Part shown: piece by piece, positions 21,784 to 31,233 of the stretch
How the letters are laid out: each line of letters opens with the position of its first letter
How positions within the stretch are numbered: the stretch's first letter is position 1
DNA from: Acidobacteriota bacterium
Lineage (GTDB): Bacteria; Acidobacteriota; Terriglobia; Acidiferrales; UBA7541
NCBI GenBank assembly: GCA_003223325.1
Contig: QHYS01000063.1
Span: forward strand, 1 to 64,000
Direction: 5' to 3'
DNA: 64,000 nucleotides
Program-made: the position numbers and the translations under genes
Notes under the pieces: model-generated
What the model saw: only the letters and a program-made list of their open reading frames with translations
The model's database searches: none
Told to the model about the DNA's origin: nothing

Positions 21784-22922
21784 CGCGCACCTCCGGCGAG
21801 GCGCACGGCTTTCTCCGCGCCATCTTTCATGTTTTCGCCGATGGTGAAGTTGAGCCCGGAGTCGCGCAGAATCTGGCGGCCCTGCTCGACGTTGGTGCCT
21901 TCCATACGCACGACCACAGGCAGCTTCAATTGCAACTCGCGCGCCGCGGCGACCACGCCCGTTGCCAGCACATCACAGCGCAGGATGCCTCCGAAAATGT
22001 TGATGAAAACGCTGCGGACTTCCTTGTCGCTCGTCAGGATTTTGAAGGCGTTTTTCACCTGGTCGGCGGAAGCGCCGCCGCCCACGTCGAGAAAGTTCGC
22101 CGGAGCGCCGCCGGCGAGCTTGATGATGTCCATGGTGGCCATGGCGAGGCCCGCGCCATTGACCATGCAACCGACGGTACCGTCAAGCTTGATGTAGTTA
22201 AGCTTGTAATTCGAGGCTTCCACTTCGAGCGGGTCTTCTTCGTTGTGGCGATAGAGTGCGTTATCGTCGAAATTCATCTTGGCGTCGAGCGCGATCAGCC
22301 GGCCATCGTCGGTAACCACGAGTGGATTGATTTCCGCGAGCGAGGCGTCTGTTTCGATGAAGGCACGATAGAGAGATTGTAGAAAAGGCACGGCGGCCTG
22401 CGCCAGTTCGGCGGTCAGGCCGAGGCTGAAAGCGAGTTTGCGGGCGATGTATGGTTGAAGACCGACGGCCGGGCCGATCGTTTCGCTCAGAATGGCCGCG
22501 GGATTCTCCCTGGCGACTTCTTCGATTTCCATGCCGCCGGCGGCGCTGCCCAGGACGACCGGAGCTTCGACGGCACGATCCACAAGGACGCTGAGGTACA
22601 GCTCGTGCTTGATGTCGAGTCCCTCTTCGACCAGCAGGCGGCGCACGATGCGGCCGCCGGGGCAGGTCTGCGGCGTGATCAGGTTCATGCCTAGAATTTT
22701 GGAGGCGAGCTTCGCGGCTTCGTCAGCGGAACGCGCCAGCTTCACGCCGCCACCTTTGCCTCGCCCCCCGGCGTGGATTTGCGCTTTCACCACCACGACA
22801 GGCACGCCGAGCTTCTGCGCCACTTTGCGCGCGTCCTCGGCGGTGGTCACCATTTCGCCGCGCGGCGTGGGAACGCCGAACCGACGGAAAATTTCCTTAG
22901 CTTGATACTCGTGGATTTTCAT
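21780..22922 (-). CDS. sucC: Succinate-CoA ligase subunit beta
   Basis: [73 protein letters not shown]. Confidence 0.96.
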   Translation of the reverse strand: MKIHEYQAKEIFRRFGVPTPRGEMVTTAEDARKVAQKLGVPVVVVKAQIHAGGRGKGGGVKLARSADEAAKLASKILGMNLITPQTCPGGRIVRRLLVEEGLDIKHELYLSVLVDRAVEAPVVLGSAAGGMEIEEVARENPAAILSETIGPAVGLQPYIARKLAFSLGLTAELAQAAVPFLQSLYRAFIETDASLAEINPLVVTDDGRLIALDAKMNFDDNALYRHNEEDPLEVEASNYKLNYIKLDGTVGCMVNGAGLAMATMDIIKLAGGAPANFLDVGGGASADQVKNAFKILTSDKEVRSVFINIFGGILRCDVLATGVVAAARELQLKLPVVVRMEGTNVEQGRQILRDSGLNFTIGENMKDGAEKAVRLAGGAR

Positions 22923-23085
22923 GAGTCATCCGTGGGCCGTTGATTCTTCGACTGCCGGCCGGGTGCGGTTTCCTTCTCTTCGGAGCCGACGCGTCTCGCT
23001 CGATGCTAAAATTTGAGTTTGCTCAAAGTCGGCAAGTTTACTCTGAAGGCGGCGGCGCGAGCAAGGCCGCGCAGGACTTGTGAAA

Positions 23086-23138
23086 GTCAGGGGTTAAGAG
23101 CCCTGACGGGGAGAATCGGCGTATGTCAGGGTTAAGAA
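23086..23138 (+). repeat. Repeat/hairpin block: GTCAGGGgttaagagCCCTGAC plus second GTCAGGGTTAAGA
   Basis: GTCAGGG/CCCTGAC 7-bp inverted repeat (23086-23107) and a second GTCAGGG-TTAAGA unit near 23125. Confidence 0.55.
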
Positions 23139-23189
23139 CGCGACCCACCAACCCGCCCTCGGGACCGTGATGGATACGAGCGACTGAAA

Positions 23190-24206
23190 ATGATTGCAGA
23201 GTCGCTGCGCAAAGTTGAAGCCGGAAGCAATCTTTCCGCGCAAGAGGCGGAAGAGGTTATGGGCGAACTGCTCGAAGGCCGCCTGGCGCAAGAGCAGATC
23301 GTTGGCCTACTAGTTTCACTGCGCGCGAAAGGCGAAGCGGTGGAGGAACTGGTGGGATTCGCGCGAGCCATGAGGCGGCGAGCGAGTCTTGGAAGCAATG
23401 AGGCGAAAATCTGGCCGCTTGTGGACACATGCGGAACAGGAGGCGACGGTGGCGGCACATTCAATGTGTCGACGGCAGCGGCGCTGGTGGTGGCCGGCGC
23501 GGGCGTGCGCGTGGCCAAGCATGGCAACCGGTCTTTTAGCTCGCGCTGCGGGTCGGCCGACGTGCTCGAGGCCCTGGGGGTGAGGATCAATATCGCGCCG
23601 CAGCGGGCACTCGCGGCCATCGATCAGATCGGTATCGGCTTTCTCTTCGCACCGAGCATGCACACGGCCATGCGGCATGCCGCCGCGGCGCGTCGCGAGG
23701 CGGGAGGGCGCACCGTTTTCAATCTGCTGGGGCCACTTACCAATCCGGCAGGGGCGACGGCGCAGGTGATCGGCGTCCCGGCGGCAGCGCTGGTGGAAAA
23801 ACTGGGGCACGCGCTGGCGGAACTCGAGACGCAGCACGCGTTCGTGGTGCACGGGGTCGACGGAATTGACGAAATTTCGCTGAGCGACGAGACAGAAGTT
23901 GCGGAGGTGCGCCCACATTCCGTGCAGAGATATCGTGTGAAGCCGACGGATTTCGGGGTGGTGCCCGCGCGCCGCGAAACTTTGGCGGGCGGCGATGCGG
24001 CCACGAATGCGAAGATCATCCGCAGCATTCTCGATGGCGAACGCGGGCCGCGGCGGGATTTTGTGTGCATCAATGCAGCCGCGGCGCTGGTGGCCGTCGG
24101 CCGGGCGGCGCATTTCCGTAAAGGCACTCTCCTAGCGGCAAAAGCGATCGATGCGGGATTGGCGCGGGCTAAGCTAGAAGCGCTGATCGAATTTTCGCAC
24201 TCTTAG
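23190..24206 (+). CDS. trpD: Anthranilate phosphoribosyltransferase
   Basis: LVDTCGTGGDGGGTFNVSTAAALVVAGAGVRVAKHGNRSFSSRCGSADVLEALG, NLLGPLTNPAGA. Confidence 0.96.
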   Translation: MIAESLRKVEAGSNLSAQEAEEVMGELLEGRLAQEQIVGLLVSLRAKGEAVEELVGFARAMRRRASLGSNEAKIWPLVDTCGTGGDGGGTFNVSTAAALVVAGAGVRVAKHGNRSFSSRCGSADVLEALGVRINIAPQRALAAIDQIGIGFLFAPSMHTAMRHAAAARREAGGRTVFNLLGPLTNPAGATAQVIGVPAAALVEKLGHALAELETQHAFVVHGVDGIDEISLSDETEVAEVRPHSVQRYRVKPTDFGVVPARRETLAGGDAATNAKIIRSILDGERGPRRDFVCINAAAALVAVGRAAHFRKGTLLAAKAIDAGLARAKLEALIEFSHS

Positions 24207-24236
24207 CTTCCTCACAGGTTCTACCCAAAAAAGATG

Positions 24237-24366
24237 AGAGAGATTCTTCGCTCCGCTCAGAGGCTGTAACTTTATTCAAAATTCGCGCATTTTTCGCATC
24301 TAACCTCAATGTTTTCAGCGACGGTTTTCGCGAAAAATCAAAAAAGTCACAGCCTGTCAGAATGAC
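24237..24366 (+). repeat. Intergenic repeat copy interrupted by a 95/96-bp insertion
   Basis: gagagattcttcgctccgctcag (24237-24260) continues as tcagaatgaca from 24357 after the insertion; compare 20550..20580. Confidence 0.7.
24261..24356. mobile_element. MITE-like terminal inverted repeat element
   Basis: AGGCTGTaACTTT at the left end and AAAAGTcACAGCCT at the right (near-perfect inverted); flanked by ctcag/gtcag (TCAG duplication); internal 12-bp palindrome TTTTCGCGAAAA; no ORF. Confidence 0.6.
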
Positions 24367-24380
24367 ATGCGGCGCCGAAG

Positions 24381-24941
24381 CTAAAGTGCGAGGAAGTTGC
24401 GCAGCATGTGCATGCCCACCTCGGTGAGCACGGATTCGGGATGGAACTGCACGCCTTCGAGGGGCAGCTTGCGGTGGCGCAGGCCCATGATGAGGCCATC
24501 GGTCTCGGCGGAGATTTCCAGTTCGCGGGGCAGGGCCTTTTTTTGGACGATGAGGGAATGGTAGCGTGTGGCCACGAAGTCCTGTGGAAGTTTGCGAAAA
24601 ATGGTCTTGCTATCGTGATGGATACGGCTGGTCTTGCCGTGCATCAGGGCCGGGGCGCGCACTACTTTGCCACCGAATGCGTAACCAATGGCCTGATGGC
24701 CAAGACAAACTCCCAGGATTGGTAGTTTGCCCGTGAATTGGCGGATAACGTCAACGCAAATGCCGGCATTTTGCGGCTCACCGGGGCCGGGAGAGATCAC
24801 GATGCGCTGCGGCTTTTTCGCGGCGATCTGATCGAGAGTGATCTGGTCGTTGCGGCGGACTTCCAGCTTTTCGCCCAGCTGGCCGAGGAATTGCGCCAGG
24901 TTATAGGTAAACGAATCGTAGTTGTCGATCAGCAGGATCAT
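24381..24941 (-). CDS. trpG: Anthranilate/aminodeoxychorismate synthase glutamine amidotransferase component II
   Basis: MILLIDNYDSFTYNLAQFLGQLG, ISPGPGEPQNAGI, LGVCLGHQAIGYAFGGKV, GVQFHPESVLTEVGMHMLRNFL. Confidence 0.95.
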   Translation of the reverse strand: MILLIDNYDSFTYNLAQFLGQLGEKLEVRRNDQITLDQIAAKKPQRIVISPGPGEPQNAGICVDVIRQFTGKLPILGVCLGHQAIGYAFGGKVVRAPALMHGKTSRIHHDSKTIFRKLPQDFVATRYHSLIVQKKALPRELEISAETDGLIMGLRHRKLPLEGVQFHPESVLTEVGMHMLRNFLAL

Positions 24942-25121
24942 GATTATCCAAAAGCGGAGTCCTCGCCGTCCACGGGCTCTTCGGAAAGACGCGCTAATAA
25001 ATTAGCTTAGGGCATTCCACGGAAAAGCAAAAGCAGATCCCTCGGCCGACTCCGTATGCCAAGCTCTGAGTTTGCCTACTACGAGTCGGGCCTCGCGACG
25101 ACAGTGCAGGGTCAGCGTGAG

Positions 25122-26675
25122 CTACTTGGCGCGGGCGCTTCGCCTGCGGCGGAGGCGGAGCGACTGGCCGGCGGCCCTCAGGGGAGGCGACATGCCGTCA
25201 CCGCCGCTATGTGCCACTTCCAGTGCGGCGATCAAAGCGCGCGCCTTATTGACCGTTTCCTGATATTCGCGCTCAGGAATCGAATCGGCAACGAGGCCGG
25301 CGCCGGCTTGCACGCAAGCCAACCCCTTTTTCACCACCATGGTACGGATGGCGATGCAGGAGTCGAGATTGCCGGAGAAATCGAGATACAGGATGGCACC
25401 GGCATAGATGCCGCGGCGTGTGGGTTCGAGTTCATCGATGATTTCCATGGCGCGAACTTTGGGCGCGCCGGAGACGGTTCCCGCCGGGAAGCAGGCTGCC
25501 AACGCGTCTAGACAGTCCACGTCGGGCCGCAGCCGGCTGCGGAGGGTGGAGACCAAATGCATAACGTGGGAATAGTACTCAACGAATTCGAGCCGTTCTA
25601 CGCGAACCGAACCGTATTCCGAGACGCGGCCGAGGTCGTTGCGGCCCAGATCCACGAGCATGATGTGTTCGGCGCGTTCTTTGGGATCGGCGGCGAGTTC
25701 CGTGGCTAACCGGTGGTCTTCGTTCTCGTCCTTCCCGCGCGGGCGCGTGCCGGCGATGGGCCGGTAGTAGGCGTCGCGACCCTGTACCTTGAGCAGAAGT
25801 TCGGGCGAGCTGCCAACGATAGCCGTGTCCCCGAGTTTCAGAAAATACATATAGGGCGAAGGATTGAGGACGCGAAGAGCACGATAAATGTCGAAGGGAT
25901 CGGCGTCTGTGCGCGCGGAGAATCGCTGGCTGATGACCACCTGGAAGACATCTCCGGCGCGGACATATTCCTTAGATTTGCGAACGGCGGCGAGGTATCG
26001 CGAGCGCGTGAAATTGGATTCTACACGTAGCGGCGCGGCGCGGCGGTGCGGCTTGCGCCGGTTGTCATCGAGGGGCAGCTCGAACAAGCGGCGCGTCTCG
26101 GAAATCTCGCGAACAGTGGCACGATATTTCGAGCGGAGGCTGCCGGGACCCTCGGTGAAGACGTTGCGCACGACCCAGACACGATGGCGGACATGATCGA
26201 ACACGACCAAGCCGAGATAAAACATCAGGACAGCGTCGTCAGTGCCGATGTCGTTTTGCGAACGGTCTGGGATGCGTTCGAAAAGACGCACGATATCGTA
26301 AGCGAAGTAGCCGATAGCCCCAGCCGCCAAAGGTGGCAGGCCGGGCACGCGCACCGGGCGGTAACGCTGAATGCGATTGCGCAGGAAATCGAGAGGATTA
26401 GACTGCACCCAGGAGACACGGCTCTCCGATTCCAGCACACAGGCTCCGTTGACGTAGCGGAAAACTTCGCTGGGATTTGCGCCGACGAACGTGTAACGAG
26501 CGATCTTCTCGCCACCCTCCACGCTTTCCAGCAGACATGCGTAGCGGGCCCGGCCTGCCAGGCGCAAGTAAGCTCCTACAGGGGTCAGCAGGTCGGCTGT
26601 AAAGGTCTCGTAAACGGGAACCAGATTGCCTTGGCGGGCTAGGCGGCAAAAAGTCTGAAAATCCGGCTCGATCAT
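25122..26675 (-). CDS. trpE: Anthranilate synthase component I
   Basis: FTRSRYLAAVRKSKEYVRAGDVFQVVISQRFS, PSPYMYFLKLGDTAIVGSSPELL, PIAGTRPRGK, FPAGTVSGAPKVRAMEIIDELE; start MIEPDFQTF overlaps the aroDE stop. Confidence 0.95.
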   Translation of the reverse strand: MIEPDFQTFCRLARQGNLVPVYETFTADLLTPVGAYLRLAGRARYACLLESVEGGEKIARYTFVGANPSEVFRYVNGACVLESESRVSWVQSNPLDFLRNRIQRYRPVRVPGLPPLAAGAIGYFAYDIVRLFERIPDRSQNDIGTDDAVLMFYLGLVVFDHVRHRVWVVRNVFTEGPGSLRSKYRATVREISETRRLFELPLDDNRRKPHRRAAPLRVESNFTRSRYLAAVRKSKEYVRAGDVFQVVISQRFSARTDADPFDIYRALRVLNPSPYMYFLKLGDTAIVGSSPELLLKVQGRDAYYRPIAGTRPRGKDENEDHRLATELAADPKERAEHIMLVDLGRNDLGRVSEYGSVRVERLEFVEYYSHVMHLVSTLRSRLRPDVDCLDALAACFPAGTVSGAPKVRAMEIIDELEPTRRGIYAGAILYLDFSGNLDSCIAIRTMVVKKGLACVQAGAGLVADSIPEREYQETVNKARALIAALEVAHSGGDGMSPPLRAAGQSLRLRRRRSARAK

Positions 26676-28174
26676 CGGCGGAGGGATGTCTCTTCCTTTT
26701 GCAACGCGGCCAGAACGACTCGGCGCATGACGGTCTCGGGGGCGGACTCGCCCATCCATAACTCCCACTGCGCAACGCCTTGAGCGACGAACATGTCCAC
26801 TCCCGAGATGGTTTCAATTCCTCTGCGTTCCGCGCGGCTTAGCAATTCCGTCTTGAGCGGACGATAGATCAGGTCCATCACCAGGCGGCAATTCAGCTCG
26901 CGGGTCTCGAGCGGCGAGCCGCCACCGGGATGCAACCCGACCGGGGTGCAGTTCACGATCGCATCGAAGGATCGACGTGCGATTACCCGCCGTTCGATCG
27001 CCTCGCCGCCAACGGCCCGTGCCAAAGCGCGTGCCCGTTGCGGACGGCGGGCCCAGATGCTCACCGAGGCGCCCGCGTGCGCCAGCGCAAAAGCGGCGGC
27101 ACGTGCCGCTCCTCCTGCGCCCACTAGCAATACAGAGCTCGAGGGGAGAGGCAAGCGTCGCTCAATCGCCCGCAGGACACCGGTGAAATCGGTATTGTAA
27201 CCGTACAGTTTACCTCTGCGCACGACGACTGTATTCACCGCACCGATTTCCGACGCGAGAGGCTCGCAATCATCGAGATGCCGCAGAATGCGTTCTTTGT
27301 GTGGGAGGGTCACACTGAACCCCGCGATCTGGAACGGCCCGATGGCCCTGATAAAATCAGGGAGGTCGCGTACGTGAAAAGGGACGTAGACGCCGTTCTT
27401 GTTGCGGGCCGCAAATCCGGCATTGTGCATCAGAGGCGAGAGAGAGTGGGCAACGGGGTCGCCGATGACCCCGTAAACCTTGGTCTGCGGATTAATCCCA
27501 GCTTTCGATTTGCCAAAACGACGCCTGAGGCGATAGACCCTCTCCATTTCATGGAAAGGAATTTGGCCAGGCGCGGTGCTTTGGGCGACGGGCGCGTAAG
27601 CGAGCGCGCTGCCCTGGCGGAGGGCCAGGACACGTGCCGCAAGCATGTCTTCGCCCATCGGGATGACCACCACCTCCGGACGAGCGCGGGCGAGTTCCAA
27701 CAGCCGCCTCGCCTCAGTCAGCGAGCGACACGCCGCGGCTATTTTTATGGCGCTTCCGCGAAACGCTTCGAGACGTCTCAGTATCACCGGCAGGTTTTGC
27801 GGCAAACGCCTAAAATCATGTGCCGAGAACAGCAGCCGTGCCGGAGCCAGTGCGTCCTTCACTTGAACGGCGCTAAGCTGCTCCGCAGTTTCGATTTCGA
27901 CGTCGCACCAACGGCAGCCCGCCACCACGGCTTGCTCGAGGATGGCCATTTGATCGGCCCCACTGCCTTTGAAGTGTCCGCCGGCCCGGCGGCGCCGACA
28001 CGTGGCAATGAAGGTTGGTATTGTTTCTTCGCGGGCGAGCCAGCCGAGCAAACGGGCAATTTCCGCCTGACTTGACAGGAAATCCAGACGCAATTCGACA
28101 ACATGCGCTCTTCCAGAGGTCGATCTGGCAGCCTTCACCTGGCCGATTGCGTCTGAGGCGCTTCGGGCTGCCAC
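26672..28174 (-). CDS. Bifunctional 3-dehydroquinate dehydratase (type I)/shikimate dehydrogenase
   Basis: N-terminal type I DHQ dehydratase-like half (VVELRLDFL, KIAAACRSLTEARRLLELAR) fused to AroE half (KVYGVIGDPVAHSLSPLMHNAGFAARNKNGVYVPFHV, GAVNTVVVRRGKLYGYNTDFTG, VGAGGAARAAAFAL). Confidence 0.92.
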   Translation of the reverse strand: MAARSASDAIGQVKAARSTSGRAHVVELRLDFLSSQAEIARLLGWLAREETIPTFIATCRRRRAGGHFKGSGADQMAILEQAVVAGCRWCDVEIETAEQLSAVQVKDALAPARLLFSAHDFRRLPQNLPVILRRLEAFRGSAIKIAAACRSLTEARRLLELARARPEVVVIPMGEDMLAARVLALRQGSALAYAPVAQSTAPGQIPFHEMERVYRLRRRFGKSKAGINPQTKVYGVIGDPVAHSLSPLMHNAGFAARNKNGVYVPFHVRDLPDFIRAIGPFQIAGFSVTLPHKERILRHLDDCEPLASEIGAVNTVVVRRGKLYGYNTDFTGVLRAIERRLPLPSSSVLLVGAGGAARAAAFALAHAGASVSIWARRPQRARALARAVGGEAIERRVIARRSFDAIVNCTPVGLHPGGGSPLETRELNCRLVMDLIYRPLKTELLSRAERRGIETISGVDMFVAQGVAQWELWMGESAPETVMRRVVLAALQKEETSLRR

Positions 28175-28473
28175 GACGGCACAGACACGGTCGTTTCCGA
28201 AGACACCTGGTCGCGGGAAGGCCCGCTTAAGGGGGCCAGGCCGACGCGAAGCAGGGACGTTAGCGTCGGCAGCGCGTGCGATGTCGGCCTCCGGGCAACT
28301 CTGTTAGCGTACCGGCTGCATCTGTGTGCGCCGACGCTGGGCGCTTCTATCATGTGGTATCGAAAGTGTAAAGCAAGAGGCGGGACCAGCTTGACCGGTC
28401 CTAGTACCCCTGCTATTTTCGATTCGATGCTCGGCAACCGGAAGCCTCGGACGACTCAAAGAGGAGAACGACG

Positions 28474-29334
28474 ATGATGCGGAAATTTTGCCTTGTTCTT
28501 ATTTTCTTAGGGGTTATGGCTTCTGTGTTACATGCCCAAGCAACACCTCGGGTAGTGCTGGAAAGCCAAGTATATTGCAGCGGAATCGTCACTCCAGATC
28601 CTGTTCCTACAGATACGTATGTGATCTCCGGGGAAGAGTCCTATTACCGCCTCACCTACAGCGACGGTAAGCTCGTCTTCCTAAATAAGGGTTCGTCGCA
28701 GGGTGTGAAGGTGGGCGACGAATTCGAAGTGATACGCGCTACGCCGATCGACTATGTCCAAGGTGAGTGGTTCCAATATCAGAATAGACTGCTCAAAGCG
28801 ATGGGCACGACATATGAGGACGAAGCGCGGGTTCGGGTCGTTAACGTGCAGCCCAACACCTCCACCGCCGAAGTCGTTCTCTCCTGTGGTTATGTGCAAC
28901 GCGCAGATTTGGTGCAGCCCTTCACGCCTCGACCGGCCCCTGTGATCAAGTCCGAAGAGGGCTTCGATATCTTTGCGCCTCCGAGCGGGAAAGCCAAAGC
29001 GCTGGTCGTCACGACCAAGCACTTTGGCCAGCTGGCGGCAAATGGGACGGTCGTATACCTCAACTTGGGCAGCGCCCAAGGCGTCAAGGTCGGCGACTAC
29101 TTCCGGGTCTTCCGCTATCAGGGCAACAGCAGCGAAAACGCATACCAGACGCCGCGCGTCGCGTATGAGATCTTCGGCTTAGGCTCCACGCCTCGGCCTT
29201 ACACCGCGGAGGAATTGCCGCGTGAGATCTTGGGCGAAGGAGTGGTGCTGCGAGTGAGCAAGAATGCAGCGACGGTATTGATCACGTTGAGCAGGAAGGA
29301 AATGTACCCCGGTGATTACGTCGAGCTTGAATAA
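28474..29334 (+). CDS. Predicted secreted protein with two FlgT-C-like / SH3-like repeats
   Basis: Signal peptide MRKFCLVLIFLGVMASVLHAQ; internal duplication DGKLVFLNKGSSQGVKVGDEFEVIR and NGTVVYLNLGSAQGVKVGDYFRVFR. Confidence 0.8.
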   Translation: MMRKFCLVLIFLGVMASVLHAQATPRVVLESQVYCSGIVTPDPVPTDTYVISGEESYYRLTYSDGKLVFLNKGSSQGVKVGDEFEVIRATPIDYVQGEWFQYQNRLLKAMGTTYEDEARVRVVNVQPNTSTAEVVLSCGYVQRADLVQPFTPRPAPVIKSEEGFDIFAPPSGKAKALVVTTKHFGQLAANGTVVYLNLGSAQGVKVGDYFRVFRYQGNSSENAYQTPRVAYEIFGLGSTPRPYTAEELPREILGEGVVLRVSKNAATVLITLSRKEMYPGDYVELE

Positions 29335-29436
29335 TCGAGCAAACCCAACCGGCCGGCCCGGAGGGTAGGTCCCTTGGCGCTACCGGTTCGCGCCTCAACA
29401 TCCTACGGCCCGCGAACATCGCGCGGAGCGTTGGAT

Positions 29437-30033
29437 TCACCCTCCAGCGAGCTGTCGGCCTAGAGGAACAAGGCTAATCTCAGAGAACACTTCCGCAGTA
29501 AATGCAAAAAGTTTCGTTTCTGGACCACGCCAGGCGCTGGGTTCTAACCTGGCCTTCCGGCAGGCCGCCTCAAGAAATTGAGTCGCGGACCAATTGTGTT
29601 CAAGGGCCACTTGCGGCAGAAGCAAACCGCGGCTGGCCCCTCGACTAACCACGATCCCGTGGATTCCGAGCTCAAGCCCTTCCGGACGTGCCGGCTGCAG
29701 TTCAGAAATGACTGAAATTTCGATTTCCAGCCCGGCTATTTCTTCCACGGTGAGAGGCTTGAACCGCGGATCCTGCAAAGCAGCTGTGATTGCGCATTGC
29801 GCGACCGTCTCCGCCAGGGCATGGGCAGCATCGATACAGCCCATGCATCCGCGCAAGCGCCCGTTAGAGCGCAGGGTCACGAACGCCCCCGCGGGGTCAG
29901 CTAAGCGGCCTACGGCAGGGGGCAGATCGGGAAAACGCATGGAGGAGACAGTTTCTAAGATAGCCCGGCGTGCCCGTGCGAGGAGAGCGTGCCGGTCTTC
30001 GTCTGACAATGGGAGATCAGAGCGTGGGTGCAT
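29437..30033 (-). CDS. AMMECR1 domain protein (AmmeMemoRadiSam system protein A)
   Basis: GAFVTLRSNGRLRGCMGCIDAAHALAETVAQCAITAALQDPRFKPLTVEEIAGLEIEISVIS...GIHGIVVSRGASRGLLLPQVALEHNW. Confidence 0.93.
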   Translation of the reverse strand: MHPRSDLPLSDEDRHALLARARRAILETVSSMRFPDLPPAVGRLADPAGAFVTLRSNGRLRGCMGCIDAAHALAETVAQCAITAALQDPRFKPLTVEEIAGLEIEISVISELQPARPEGLELGIHGIVVSRGASRGLLLPQVALEHNWSATQFLEAACRKARLEPSAWRGPETKLFAFTAEVFSEISLVPLGRQLAGG

Positions 30034-30643
30034 CCTGTGCTTTTCTGCGGCGTTCGAGCAGCCGCAGATGGCGCCTCTGTTTTACGCGGTCGTCCACGTG
30101 ACTCCAGAACTTCGAAAAATATTGAACCGCTGAGGCGACCGCACTCATCACCACCAGCCAGACAAGAATGGTGCCCAGGGGACGTACCTCGCTATGTTTC
30201 GCTCCCAGGATCACCGCACAAACTGCGATCACTTGCAGCACCATTTTTGTCTTACCCAGCGCGGAGGCTGGAATCGTGAAACCCTCCGCGGAGGCGATAT
30301 TGCGAAGTCCGAGGACGGTGATTTCGCGGCCTATGATGATGACCACCATCCAGCCGGGGACGAGCTGCATCTGCACAAGCGAAATAAACGCTGCGGAAAT
30401 CAAGAGCTTGTCGGCAATAGGATCGAGCAGAATGCCCAAGGTGGTGACCTGTTCCCGGCGGCGCGCGTAGAATCCATCGGCCCAATCGGTGGCCGCCGCG
30501 AGTAATAAAATCAAGACGCCCCAGACGGCGAAATTCATGGGCACGCTCAGGAAGACTATGTTTGGCTGGCGCGTAAGCAGCACTACGACCAAAAGCGGTG
30601 TGAAAAAGATACGTAGAATAGTTAAGCTATTTGGAAGGTTCAT
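30017..30643 (-). CDS. pgsA: CDP-diacylglycerol-glycerol-3-phosphate 3-phosphatidyltransferase
   Basis: MNLPNSLTILRIFFTPLLVVVLL, ATDWADGFYARRREQVTTLGILLDPIADKLLISAAFI (CDP-alcohol phosphotransferase motif). Confidence 0.93.
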   Translation of the reverse strand: MNLPNSLTILRIFFTPLLVVVLLTRQPNIVFLSVPMNFAVWGVLILLLAAATDWADGFYARRREQVTTLGILLDPIADKLLISAAFISLVQMQLVPGWMVVIIIGREITVLGLRNIASAEGFTIPASALGKTKMVLQVIAVCAVILGAKHSEVRPLGTILVWLVVMSAVASAVQYFSKFWSHVDDRVKQRRHLRLLERRRKAQDAPTL

Positions 30644-31233
30644 GGAGCACCCAGGCCAAGCACATCCGTAGATGCGTCAACCTAGTCTGAATGCTACTTC
30701 ACTATAGTCTGCCATCGCTCCGGCAGTCAACGATCCCAAGCGACCGGTAGTGCTCTAGAACAGCACCAAGCGACGCCGACCATTGCGGGAGGCTCGCTGT
30801 GGGGCTTGTGCTCAACCAAGTCCGATCGGGATGGATTTTGGGGATACCCGAATTGTACTCAAAGTGTTAATAGCCTCGTGAGAGGCGATAACCAGCTTGA
30901 AAGCTTGCAAAATCGCACTATTACGGACCTGTTAACATGCCGCGTTCTACAAAATTGGCCGAAACCTGTGGATTTTCGTGTGGAAATCGTACTTTACTGT
31001 CAAGTTAATGGCGCGGGAGGCCATACGTTGACGGGACCGCCCACGCAACCCAATTCCCATCTAAGTGCTAGATAACATGGAAGTTGAATGTGGGGAAGCA
31101 GGCTGCAGCGGTGTTCTTCAATGGAAAATTGCCCGCAAAACGGCCGGAGCCGATTTGCACAGAAGTACAGCAACGCACTGAAGTAATCGCTTAGGCTTTA
31201 ATGGAATAGAAACAAAGCCAAGACGCTGCCCAT

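Noticed and set aside
21268-22197. 309-aa plus-strand ORF
   Set aside because: Antisense to sucD/sucC; low-complexity composition typical of a shadow frame
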